From Lyophyllum atratum (Eukaryota; Basidiomycota; Agaricomycetes; Agaricales; Lyophyllaceae): DNA of 64,000 nucleotides. Of the stretch, positions 1-11,570 are shown in pieces. The DNA lies in NCBI GenBank assembly GCA_014905825.1, contig JACGCN010000023.1:682001-746000 (forward strand). Direction: 5' to 3'. The position numbers and the translations under genes are program-made. Position 1 is the stretch's first letter. Every line of letters starts with the position of its first letter. Below the pieces are notes generated by a model, which searched no databases, was not told the origin of the DNA, and worked only from the letters and a program-made list of their open reading frames with translations.

Positions 1-868
1 TGCCCACGATACCTTCCAGCTGGCGGACGATCATGAATCGCGTGCGAAGCTGCGTATCTTCAAACAGGAACTCAGCGCGGTCCTGGCATCGTCCGATGTA
101 ACTTTGATGGAAGGTGATACTGAAATTCAGCGGATTTGTCGATATATTTTGTCGTCTTTCATGAATACCGACCTCAAATCTTAGCGAGGCGATCATTAGT
201 AAGTGAAGAGCATCGGAAAGCATAACTTACGAAGAATGTGTTGGGTTGGTCCCTTTCGCAGAGGCAAGTTGGATACTGACTAGGATGATGCGTGAAGAGG
301 GGTTGGTTGTCTTGATTGTGCCTCTTGAAGTGATCCATCCAGCGGCGTCAGCGACCTCGACGATGCCAAAGTCAAACTCCCCTGCAACCGTGACCCCGTG
401 CTTGTCCTTCTCTGCCTCGTCCAACACCACTCTGAACTCAGCAAACCGCTCCTTTTCGAGATGTCTTGCGTTCCTGAGGTGGCGATCCCAATAGACGTCC
501 TGAATATGCACGTTGCAGGTAACACAAAATGTGTGCCGTGGGATGTCTGCAAGTTCTTCCGGGGCGACGGTCCCGGGTTCGACGCCACCTGCGTTGCATC
601 TCCTGGCATGCCGGAGAGAATTGAGATGGATAGTCCACTGGTGTCTTCCGTGGTGTCGGCTCTGGCACAGAGGACATTTCAAGACCAAAGACTGCCCACC
701 GACTTTGTTGAGATGAACCCGCGATTCAGTGTGTGCATTCATCTCCGCAGCCGACGCGCACATGAACGCGCAGGCCTCGCATGTTAACATATTGTGGGTC
801 CAGCGACAGGACGGGTCCTGGCAAGAGCCATCTTGGCGTAACTGAGGGCAGATGTCGATGATCGACAT
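1..868 (-). CDS. MOV10/SDE3-like RNA helicase, N-terminal part (runs off window)
   Basis: This is the 5' part of a superfamily 1 RNA helicase of the SDE3/MOV10 type found in basidiomycetes; the ATPase core lies outside the window. Exon 1 (868-231) starts with M-S-I-I-D-I-C-P-Q and holds paired Cys/His modules: a CCCH-like CPQLRQDGSCQDPSC..H, then C2H2-like fingers at about residues 30-52, 65-87 and 115-137. A 51-nt intron (230-180) joins in phase to exon 2 (179-1). Exon 2 reads into the beta-rich segment that precedes the helicase core in this family (S-I-T-F-H...L-F-E-D...R-F-M-I-V-R). What I see are the fingers and this segment; the helicase identity comes from family knowledge. Such proteins act in RNA silencing or RNP remodelling. 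The other candidate is an unrelated zinc-finger protein, but the FEDxxLRxRFxIVR-like segment argues against that. Confidence 0.72.
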
Positions 869-1434
869 TGTTGGGAGCGTGTAGTGAACGACGCGTCGAA
901 GAAAAAGTGGAAACCTTTCAGGCGTCTTTATATGGCGCTGAACGGCCTTTTACCTCATTTCCGGCCATGAGGCTAATCGATCTCACATAAATTGCGGCAG
1001 AATTTAGCCTTCAACGGATAGCTTCTTCAAGCGATCGGTGCTTGGGGATTCTCGACTGCGGAGAATCTATTGTATGAGCTGCTGTCCGGACATGTCACGG
1101 TCATCTCCACTGCGTACATGTTATAACCTCGATTGCACCACACTCCTGGTCTCCCCACAACGGAGGAACAGTCCACACACATATTGGACGGAGCCGGCAC
1201 AGTGGATGAGGTGGTGGTCGATGGACTTAGAAAGGAGGTTTGTCTGATGCTGCCTGTCTGTCTTATTTAAACCGCAGCGTGCGAACTTTTCCTGCGACAA
1301 CTTTGGTAGCACCTATCATGGATGGGTTGAGCAGGCATAAAAGTGTTTGTACATCTGCCTTTCTCATCTGACAGGATCTAGGTCGCGAAGGGATGACATA
1401 AAGACCAGGAGATGGAACGACAAGACAAAATAAA
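869..1434. other. Intergenic: helicase promoter and Rpt6 3' flank
   Basis: This stretch lies between the helicase start and the Rpt6 stop, both on the minus strand. The ORFs that cross it are short and show no recognisable family. I see no repeat or RNA gene in it. Confidence 0.6.
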
Positions 1435-2984
<1,550 letters not shown>

Positions 2985-3690
2985 GGTGAGGCAGTCGTAG
3001 AGTATAGAGGTGTACGCGTCGAGCTCGTCACGTCACGCATCACATGAATTTTGTTGATGCTTGCTTGAAGCAAATAGGAACACCAATTGCGACCAAATAA
3101 CTTGTGCACTGCCACATCGTGTCAACTTGAACTGTCGACTACATAACTCAGAGTCATTCATATTCACGAAGAAATATATAGCCGTGAAGGCATACTTTAT
3201 ATGCCCCTTGACGCTGTTATACAAAGATGAGTATATATGTACAAGTTGCAGGGAATGGTACGGCTGCGGCAATATAGAGAGCCATATGCATGTCGTGGCG
3301 TGATGATATCTAGGTGGTTCGGAGTGTCGATAAGTAAGAAAGGAACAAGAAGCAATGTCAATGGCCAATAGCATATAACAAGAAATTTAAACATAAATGG
3401 TGACCTGAAGGAGGGGAAAAGATACATTGAACATCGTGGGTGTGTCGTCGTCGTTGTCGTTTCAATCGGCTTGGGTACTGTACAACATATATACAGGTAC
3501 ATGGCGGAGGCTGAGGCATCCAATCGTGACGGCGATGATAGAAGACAGTGTGAGACACAGGTGGGGTAGATCCAAGAGCTAACGCTATATGGCACAATAT
3601 TGCGACAAATCAAATAAGGCGGAAAGCGGGTGGGAAGAGCAAATCATCGAAGGGTGGCCCGGGGAATATGTAAATCGAGGGTATATAGAG
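2985..3690. other. Intergenic: Rpt6 promoter and G-alpha 3' flank
   Basis: About 700 bp of AT-richer sequence that serves as upstream region of RPT6 and downstream region of the G-alpha gene. Short ORFs occur on both strands but none has recognisable protein character. Confidence 0.55.
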
Positions 3691-6270
3691 TTAGAGCAAT
3701 TTTGACTGCTTGAGGTGCTGCCGGATAACCATGTCGCGGACTGTCAAAAAAAAAGAGGATATATTTAGTGTGACGTCACTGAGGGTGGCTTGTTGAGTAG
3801 CAGAAGAGCCATAAACGGAACGCACCACTCGCAATGATGCCCGCAGTCGTTGCAGTGTCCTACCAAGAATGAGATGAAAAAAAACAGTGAGATCGTGAGA
3901 AGACCAAGATCTATCACAGCCTCGAGGCTGTAGGTATAACAGAAACTTACCGTCACGGAGGTACAGAAGGCATAGAATTTTCTGGGGTGCGGCGAATACT
4001 CTCGGTGAATCGCGCTGAACTTTCCGCGGAGGTCTGCGCGAAACACAAACACAAAGGATGACTGATCAGCAAAATACGCGTGATACTGCGTCAGGAGCTC
4101 AGCACATACATTTGCTCACGCTGTCGAGATCGTTGTCTCGATCGCTGTAGCTTTTGACGTATCTGGACAGCCTGCGCAAAAGGTCGGAGAAAATAAATCA
4201 GCGATGATGGACAGAAATCGGGCAACGTGAATTGCACATGCAACATGGAATGGAAATGGATGACAGAAAATGAAGAGGGATGGTAGCTTACTTAATCCCA
4301 GCTTTTAGTTTCGCCTCCAGGATGTCGCACTTGTTAAGGAAGAGCACTAGATCAACGTTCGCTAATAGTTTGTTGGAGCAGACTGCCTTCCATAGCAGCA
4401 CAGAGTCCTCCTTTGGAATGGTTAGGGGCGGCCGTCAACCAAAATCGTTCAAGGATCGGGAGGAGAGACTCACTAGCCGGTTCACAGTCCTATCCTCAGC
4501 AAGAACCTGATCGAAGCCAGATATAGGTGCGAGGAATATGATAGCATCCACTGGAAAACATGTCAGATTGAGACGGAAGTCCGCCAGAGGTACGACTCAC
4601 CATCGTCGAAAAACGGCGCCCACGTTGCTGTAATGAGTGGACTCTAAGATAACAAACCTCAAACAAATGGCAGGTTACACGTACGTCGCTGCAGCAGCAT
4701 ATTCGTTAGCATCCAGAACTCCTTAAGAGATATAAGAATCTCGGAAGCCTACCTGACTTCTACTGCCGCCAACGTCGACTATCCGCCACTCTGTCCCGCT
4801 GTCTCGCCCAGCGCTCACCTCCATCTCGAATTTGTATTCCGAGACACCGACAGTTTTCAGACGGGCCTTGAGGACATCATCTAACAATAGGGAATCAGCA
4901 ATCAAGGTCCCATCAACTAGGAGACAGGAAATGTCCGTACCATCGGTGGGCATGTACCTGAGCGATGTAACGCGCTCCAGGTCATTCAGAAAGCTAAAAA
5001 GAGCCAAAATAAAGATCTATCAACCATCCTCCAGCCTCGCGCAGCCGGCGAGAAACAATTGATCCACTTACAATCCAGGCAATTCCTCCAATCGCACCTT
5101 CTTTCGCTTCAGGATCTCCCGCACAACATCGTCATTCCACAACAACATCATGTCTTTCCGACACTGGTATAGCACCTCCTGAGGTTCGTCCGGCGTCTCT
5201 AGACCCGTGTTCCCTGCGCTTGTGGGCCGACCGGTATCGGCGGGTGCTGAATCGCTATCTGATCCACTGTAGCTGGGGTAGTTGACTCTAGCCTTAGACA
5301 ATGCACCTTTCCACCCAGCACCTGGTCGTACGAATATTTCCTGATTTCGGAAAGACGTGCCTGTGGTGGGAATCGGCTGTCCAGGCGGGTAGTTCGAGTG
5401 CGACGGCCCTGCGAGGTGCGTGGCTTCGTCTTCGTTTGGTGGGACGAGCTTCGCAATGAGAAGTGCCTCGATGTGCCGGAGGGGTTGGAGACGCGTCTTC
5501 AGGGCTTCAAGCGGGGAGGGGATCAGGGTTGTCGATGATGGGTTGGAGCGGGATGCTTGAAAGTCTGAGTCGGATTCTGGGTCCGACTCCCCACCCGAGT
5601 CGACACGCAGACGGCCAGAATGGCTGTCTTCATTGTGGCCATTTCCATTTCCATTCCCATTCCCATTTCCGTTGCCGTTCTCGTAGCCGTTGTAATTGGT
5701 ATAGTCCGACGAAGGGAGTGGAGGTATGTGCGTGGGTAGAGCAGGTGGTCGGGAATTGCTACGAGCACGAAGTCGTGGTGAGGAAAAAGGCGAAGCTTTG
5801 GGTGATTTTGGTGTCGGAGAAGTGAGAGTCTCGAGGATGACTCGTATTGAACGAACGATATTCAGTTGGATAACTGCTCGCCATAGAATGCGCTCTTCCC
5901 GAAACGCGGTCGGTGTGTACAATCGTTGGAATTCTGCAAAAATATGAGTACAGACAAGAATTTTCCGGCTGTTCGGAACTCACGCCTGAGGGTGGTGGAT
6001 TTGCCTGAAGCTCCGGTTAGCGACGTCGGTGGGTGCAGGTAGGAACACACGCTCACCGGACTCGCTCTGACCCAAGAGCAGTAGCCTAACTATCCGTTTC
6101 TTCTTTCTGGCCTGCTTCTCGGCCTTGATAGTAGCATCTATAGCTTGGCTTATCTTGTTCGCCTCCTCTTCGCGAGCCAGTCGGACATCGCGCTCGTCAG
6201 GAGTCTCGTCTGGGGGAGGGCGGAGGAACTCGTCCAGGGGGTCGTCGCTCGTCGGGACAGGCATAGTCAT
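3691..6270 (-). CDS. Oversized fungal G-protein alpha subunit with microexons
   Basis: Heterotrimeric G-alpha GTPase of an expanded agaricomycete subfamily. I resolve 13 exons: 6270-6057, 6004-5984, 5933-5072, 4993-4941, 4880-4753, 4688-4685, 4627-4601, 4550-4474, 4410-4292, 4171-4110, 4033-3951, 3859-3826, 3740-3691. They sum to 577 codons with no frame error. G1 is GQSESGKST and crosses two introns. The switch I segment keeps VLKARLKT. G3 is DVGGSRSQR, whose last Arg comes from a 4-nt exon. G4 is FLNKCD and G5 is CTSVTDT. The C-terminus is HLKQSKLL. Exon 3 inserts about 180 low-complexity residues, including an Asn-Gly run and Ser/Pro/Asp stretches, between the alpha-helical and Ras-like parts. 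There is no MGxxxS myristoylation start, and Cys near the N-terminus is also absent. An in-frame ATG lies upstream at 6357, so the start is uncertain. Signalling partners cannot be told from sequence. Confidence 0.9.
5640..5690. repeat. Hexanucleotide microsatellite coding Asn-Gly run
   Basis: About eight near-copies of a six-base unit (CCATTT/CCATTC on the plus strand). In the minus-strand G-alpha gene they code alternating Asn and Gly inside the family-specific insert. Length change in steps of six would keep frame. Confidence 0.8.
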
Positions 6271-8536
6271 TGACGGTTGTCTGTGAGAAACGGAGATTGA
6301 GGGCAGAGTTGGATCAGGCACATAAGTAACAGACGGAAATCGCCTTTCCAAGGTCAAATCACTCGCAAGGGCCTTCTGATTTGCGCTGATCGAGGGCTGT
6401 TCATTCTCATGTGATCAATCTGCTTGCTCCTCTCAGCCTCCTCCCCCTCATGTTGCCTCAAGGCTTTCCAGGTCTCTGGAGCCCTGTGAATAACCACAGG
6501 CACAAGGAACCATCAGCTTCTCTTCCCCGGACTCTCTTAAAATCTTTGCGACAGAGACGCCCACACTCACAGCGGTTTATAGCATCACCTTAACCTTCCA
6601 TCATACAATCGACCTCTGTCTTCGACATCTTTCCACTTCGGAAACTCAATGCTCGTACCTTGCGGGGCCTGGAGACCATCTGATCCGGAGACAAGACTTA
6701 ACGCCAACCTGAATATCTGCTTTTGGTCAGCTTGTTATCAGATGTCTGTCATCCAGTGCACACTTCCAGAAATAGCACCGCAGCTTTAGATCCCAATTCA
6801 CGCATGCGGCCTTCGCTGCCACCGTCTGTCTGATCCACTCCACTGAACCATGCGTGCAAAGGGTACCCACTGTCAATTGCGAAGCTCCGATTGAAATCGT
6901 CGCCCCTTCCTTGACACCTTCAGTGTCTTGGATTATACACTGCTACGACAAGTGCATACACGATACGTCAATGACTGGGATCAATAGTATAATGCTCTCG
7001 GATACAGCTCAGGATAAAGGCGTTCTCTTCGTAATGCCTCTTCTCATGGCCTTTCGCATCCCGCTCGACACCTGCCTGTCCATCTGTCCAGCATCTTCAG
7101 GCGCCTTCCAATCGCATGCCCTTTGTCCATAAGCTGCAGTCAATTTGCCGCCCAAGGACCGTTGACTTATCTTGCATCTCATTTATGCCGTTTGATTCCC
7201 ACCGAGGCATGCCTGACGTGTCCATAAACTTAGTGGTATCAGGTCATCATTTCTCCTTCAGTGTAGGGAAGGTAAAGAGGTTATATATCGCACCACGGCG
7301 AGAGGACGCATTTCCATTCCTTGGGTCGGCAAGCGATGCCTGTGATCATTGACTGACGTTCTATAATTGGCCCTTAGTGCCTGGTGCGCTGAATCTTCCG
7401 CCCCTTCAGGAAGTCGATGCCTATCTGGGGGAGCTGTTCTCAGGATCTCGCCCTTACTCTCCAGTGAATATCGTAACCTGTCGTAACATCATTACCGAGG
7501 GTATCATTATTAAAGAGACTCAATACACGTCGATAGCCCACTCATGTGGTCATCGGCCGGGCCTTCGTTCAGCTCCATATCTTTTCCCACCGCCGACATG
7601 CCTCAACAACAGAGGACCTACCATCAGCCCCGACTTCGTGTCTGGCTGAGATACTAGGGACATCTGGGCCGGCAGGAACATTGGACAGAACTATCAGTGT
7701 GGCCCAATCATGGATGGTGTTTTGGAGGAATGTACATACCCGACAATTCAATTGCAAGCAAGGTTCTGCCGTCAACCGGGCTGCTCAGGGAACTTAGGAA
7801 CGGCTCTTTTCACCGCCACTGGGGCGTGGTGCCTATCACCACCCTGTATCCAGTAAGGAGGAGGACCTAATGCCCCCGGACCCAGTTTAGCGAGATCGCA
7901 TGCTTACGGAACCGGCGCAGAACCAAAAGAAAGAACCTTGAGGCAATGCTTCCAAATCCAAATCCAAACTCAAATCTACACCTGCATCCTAATCAGCGCA
8001 GGGACGACGACACGGCCATCGGAACATCCAAGTGACTGCGGAAAATGACCTGGGAGTCTGTTCTCTTACCGCGGCTTATAGCTGACGAGGTGCGCCGTGG
8101 TGGTGGCGGGGACCGACAGCTGCTATGGCGGTAGTACCAAGATCAGTCCCGGCAGTGACAACTGCATGGTTTTCTAGAACAGGTGGGAGGCTATTGCCGA
8201 GGTAGAGACTGGCTGGCTGTGCGGTTATTGACGGTGGTGCGGCGTGCCGCAACTTGCGTGTCTCCATTCATTGACGTCCCGAGAAAACATTATATAAAAT
8301 CATGGGATATGTCTGCCATCCGTCAGGCCTGTCGAGTCGACAGCTTCGGATGCATACCGCTCCCAGTCGGGGGACACATATCCCATGAGAGTCGACGTCA
8401 TTCCTCGCTGACCGTGGGCTGGGTGGACCTCTGAGCGTAAAAGGAATACGGGACTTCAAGTGTCTATCGTATAAGCATTGGTGTATCCAGCGGCTCAGTC
8501 GCGATCTAGATGACGATGTCAATGCAGTGGGAACGC

Positions 8537-8584
8537 GTCTAAATAGGCTTATTCTATGCAGAAACCCCACTTAGCCATACTAAC
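8537..8584 (+). repeat. Outer arm of degenerate inverted repeat (left)
   Basis: This arm runs TCTAAATAGGCTTATTCTAT and on to CATACTAACCC. The reverse complement of 10305-10352 matches it at roughly three quarters of positions and continues without a break into the inner arm at 10271-10311. Together they suggest the end of an old mobile element. Confidence 0.5.
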
Positions 8585-9270
8585 CCCCCTTCGCCAAACT
8601 TTCTAATATAGAAACCTAGGTTGTGCAAAGTTGATGGTCGGCGCCGTCGCCGGGATCACATCACTGGTGCCTGTCACACCTCAGAAGTCAGACTGGCACT
8701 CAGACGAAATTTCGACGCATTGAAGTTACTTCATATCAATTCGTACATGAGCTATAGAACGGGATATCGAAGAGAAGTGCTCCTTCAGGTTCTGGCAGGC
8801 TCGTCGGTCGTCGGCCGATGACAGAATACGGCGCACTTCAAGTTGAGTTTCTTGCTCAATATCGAAAATCAACTGTACCAGCCGTCGGTCAATGGCGGGA
8901 CGCAGCACTTTCTGACATCCGCGAGGGTACGCATTCCGGTTAATCTGATCAGCAAGGCGTCGTGCGCAGCGAGGCCGGATACGCACTTAATTCCTGCTTG
9001 ATATCAGTGTCGCGACGTCGAATGCTAACTCCATCCCGAGGCCTTGCTACATATTCGTCTCCACATTCTCTTGCTTCTTATCAGACTCCAGCTCGATGAA
9101 GAAATAAGAGCGGCCGGTACTTGGAGCGGGGAGACCGTGATGTAGTGGGTGATAGAGGCTGAGAGTCACTATCAGTCTGTGACTTTGATCCATCGCTTTA
9201 CCAAATCGGGCGCCCATCACCGGCCGGCGCGAACCCTCTTTCTAAATGATAAAGTCATGGGGATCGTTGG

Positions 9271-9312
9271 CTAACCCTGGGTACCGTCGCACACCAAGGT
9301 CAGGTCTACTTT
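9271..9312 (+). repeat. Inner arm of inverted repeat (left)
   Basis: This arm begins CTAACCCTGGGTACCGTCGC and ends at GGTCAGGTCTACT. The reverse complement of 10271-10311 is nearly the same over about 42 bases, with a gap and a few changes. The arms are about 1 kb apart. No transposase is visible between them, so a non-autonomous or decayed element is the simplest reading. Confidence 0.65.
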
Positions 9313-10270
9313 CGAGTGATGCGACATGTGCGGACCACGAAACGAGTGATGGGGTCCTTCGGCACCTTCCCAATGTAGTTTGTGACCTTCGCCTGTATAT
9401 TTTCCGAGGCATCTAATATTCTATTTTGCTTCAAAGTCGCGACAAGTAATGTATCTACGAGTATTTGTGATCCAGTAAAATGGTTTAGCTGCAAACTACG
9501 AAAACCGAGCATAGGTAGAGCCTCTGTATATTCCGCCAGCAGAGGCGGAGACAGAATCAAGAAAATTCACTCAGAGATCCAGCTTGATGCCGCTGCACAC
9601 TAGCTGCGGGGCTCCATTCGCATGAGGTTGCGAGTTCAAGGACCAAGTGATTTCGCCATGAAAGCTCCATGATTAAACTTGCCAAATCTCTCACAGTTTT
9701 GCTTGACGTGGCTGGCAAACCTTTTTGAGTGGCCAAATCGATAGAACAGTGTGGAAATGTATTCGGTTCATTCATCTCACTTACAGAAAGGTGCTAAGGC
9801 GTGTAGGGATTTTACTTGTCGACTTGTCGTTCACTACAGGCGCGGACCGGCCGCATCAGCGGAGTTTGAACTTCTACTAGAAGTCTTGCCATGCTGGAAT
9901 GACCACCCATCGTTTCGTTCTACCTGATAACAAGAACATCAACTCTCAGAAGATGTTCAGGTCCTCGCATGCCGAATTGCACGTAGCGCGATCGGTAGAA
10001 ATAAATTATACATGGTGTGATTGTTTGAAACAAGCGTTAAGCACTAGTAGTAGTAATAGCCAAACAGATATAGAGTATTTTATGACCATATTTTGCCCGA
10101 ACTCAGATAGACACATCACATTTCACCACCACTCTCGAAAGCTCGAGGTTTTGGGCTACTTATGATATCCTCGACAATGATATCTATTGCTATACCTTTT
10201 CCAAGGTCACAGGGTGCCAGGACCCCGATAGCAACTACTGATAGCTACTGATCCGGTCGGCACACCATCA

Positions 10271-10352
10271 GAAATAGACCTGACCCTGGTGTGCGACGGT
10301 ACCTGGGTTAGTCTGTCGAAGGGGGGTTTCTCATTAGAATAAGCCGTCTAAA
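10271..10352 (-). repeat. Right arm of inverted repeat (inner plus outer part)
   Basis: Read on the minus strand, this continuous block of about 80 bases matches first 8537-8584 and then 9271-9312. It is therefore the intact version of an arm that is split on the left side. Confidence 0.6.
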
Positions 10353-11023
10353 TTCCAGAAATCTAGAAAGATCCAGAGTCGATGTTCATCGAAGCCAAAG
10401 AAAAATGGGGTTTCGCCGTACAAATGACGAAATGCAGCGTAATGCGAAGGTGTGCCTTGTCAGAGAGGATTTAGCGGATGAGCGCCGCCATGCTTATTGT
10501 ATTGCAGCACATGGTCCAGATTAGCCAAGTCAACGTGCCTGAGGCGGCAGACTTGGTCATTCCGGAACAAGAGGCAGCCTACCGCAGTGAGCAGTCGACG
10601 TGAGTAATCTCGGGCATGCATTGGGCACGTATGTCGGATTTCCTGATATGTTATGGATTAAAAGCGGGAGAGGCAACAACAAAGCAGAAGTAGATGGTGA
10701 AAGCTGAACGTGGTGCAGCGAGAGCATAACGGCAGAGACTTTCCAGAATAAGAGCAGCCAGTAGGCTGAGCTGTGTATCAGTATTGAATAAGTATGGTCA
10801 TAGAGATAGAACATTAGAAGAGCCCAGTGGGAGCTGTTGTGGCGGCTGGTCCGACGTCGTGGTTATTTTGACTCCAGAGTGTGGGACAAGAAAGGAGGAA
10901 CGACTGATTGTGTCTGTCTAGGGGAGACTATGGCCGCGTGGGACCATATCGGCACTCGGCACTATACAGCCTCGATACACGATCTTTTAGATTGTAACCA
11001 TCACAAAAGATGGTCAGTCAAGC

Positions 11024-11125
11024 GGTTCAATGGTCTAGTGGTTATGATTTCTGTCTCACAGCTGGGACTCCGTTAGGTTGCCCTACGGTCACAGAAGGTC
11101 TCCAGTTCGATCCTGGATTGAACCA
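11024..11125 (+). tRNA. tRNA-Glu(CUC) with intron, copy 1
   Basis: Acceptor stem GGTTCAA pairs with TTGAACC at 11118-11124, followed by discriminator A. The D arm is GTCTAGTGGTTATGAT and the T arm is TCCAG-TTCGATC-CTGGA. The anticodon stem TTTCT pairs with AGAAG (one G-U) around loop GTCTCAC, giving anticodon CTC with U33 and A37. An intron of about 33 nt (around 11058-11091) sits at the standard site after base 37. A T5 run follows at 11127-11131. The amino acid rests on the anticodon; no covariance model was run. Confidence 0.85.
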
Positions 11126-11126
11126 A

Positions 11127-11131
11127 TTTTT
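11127..11131 (+). terminator. Pol III T-run after tRNA-Glu copy 1
   Basis: Five thymines start two bases after the discriminator base; a second T4 lies at about 11137-11140. This is the usual RNA polymerase III stop signal. Confidence 0.6.
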
Positions 11132-11308
11132 GCTTCTTTTCACCCCAGGACATGAATCCAACTTGCACACCGTAAAGTTAATCTTCCTGCACGTATTTTT
11201 CCTTGCCTGTCGCACCCAGTCTCTCCCTCGTTCTGATTATCTAGCTGGAAAGGGGGGTATTATGTACGCAGGTGGGATGGGTTTCTCTGACACCTCCCAA
11301 ATATCAAC

Positions 11309-11409
11309 GGTTCAATGGTCTAGTGGTTATGATTTCTGTCTCACAGTTGGGACTCCGTTGGGTTAACCTCGGTCACAGAAGGTCTCCAGTTCGATCCTGG
11401 ATTGAACCA
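11309..11409 (+). tRNA. tRNA-Glu(CUC) with intron, copy 2
   Basis: Same mature sequence as the copy 285 bp upstream, with the same intron site. The intron differs by a few substitutions and is one base shorter, which is expected if only the mature part is constrained. Box A and box B regions are intact and a T4 run follows at 11412-11415. The copies lie in direct orientation, so they arose by tandem duplication. Confidence 0.85.
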
Positions 11410-11411
11410 AC

Positions 11412-11415
11412 TTTT
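11412..11415 (+). terminator. Pol III T-run after tRNA-Glu copy 2
   Basis: Four thymines start three bases after the discriminator base. Four is the minimum commonly used by Pol III, so read-through is possible. Confidence 0.45.
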
Positions 11416-11570
11416 GCTCGCCCTTACAACCATTTTTTGCTTCATGACTTAGTTGCTGCAGGGATGACAACTAATGCGCTTTCAACAGATCTAGCAATTA
11501 CCCGAGAGTTCTATTTTAACATGTCCATATCGCGAGGGGGTATGTATAATTGTAACAGACGACGGTCATG

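Larger units (their letters stand above)
6271..11023. other. Gene-poor 4.7-kb stretch
   Basis: Between the G-alpha start and the first tRNA I find no protein of recognisable family on either strand; all ORFs are under about 100 codons and show no conserved motif or plausible splice continuation. The part from about 8.5 to 10.4 kb holds the degenerate inverted-repeat structure listed separately. The rest looks like decayed intergenic DNA. Confidence 0.6.

Noticed and set aside
4601..4753. G-alpha splicing without the CGAC microexon
   Set aside because: Direct joining gives a wrong frame after DVGGSRSQ and loses TWAPFFDD; the four-base exon restores both.
11010..11366. 118-codon ORF covering tRNA-Glu copy 1
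   Set aside because: The ORF is a by-product of the tRNA repeat; the same peptide fragment appears twice because the tRNA does.
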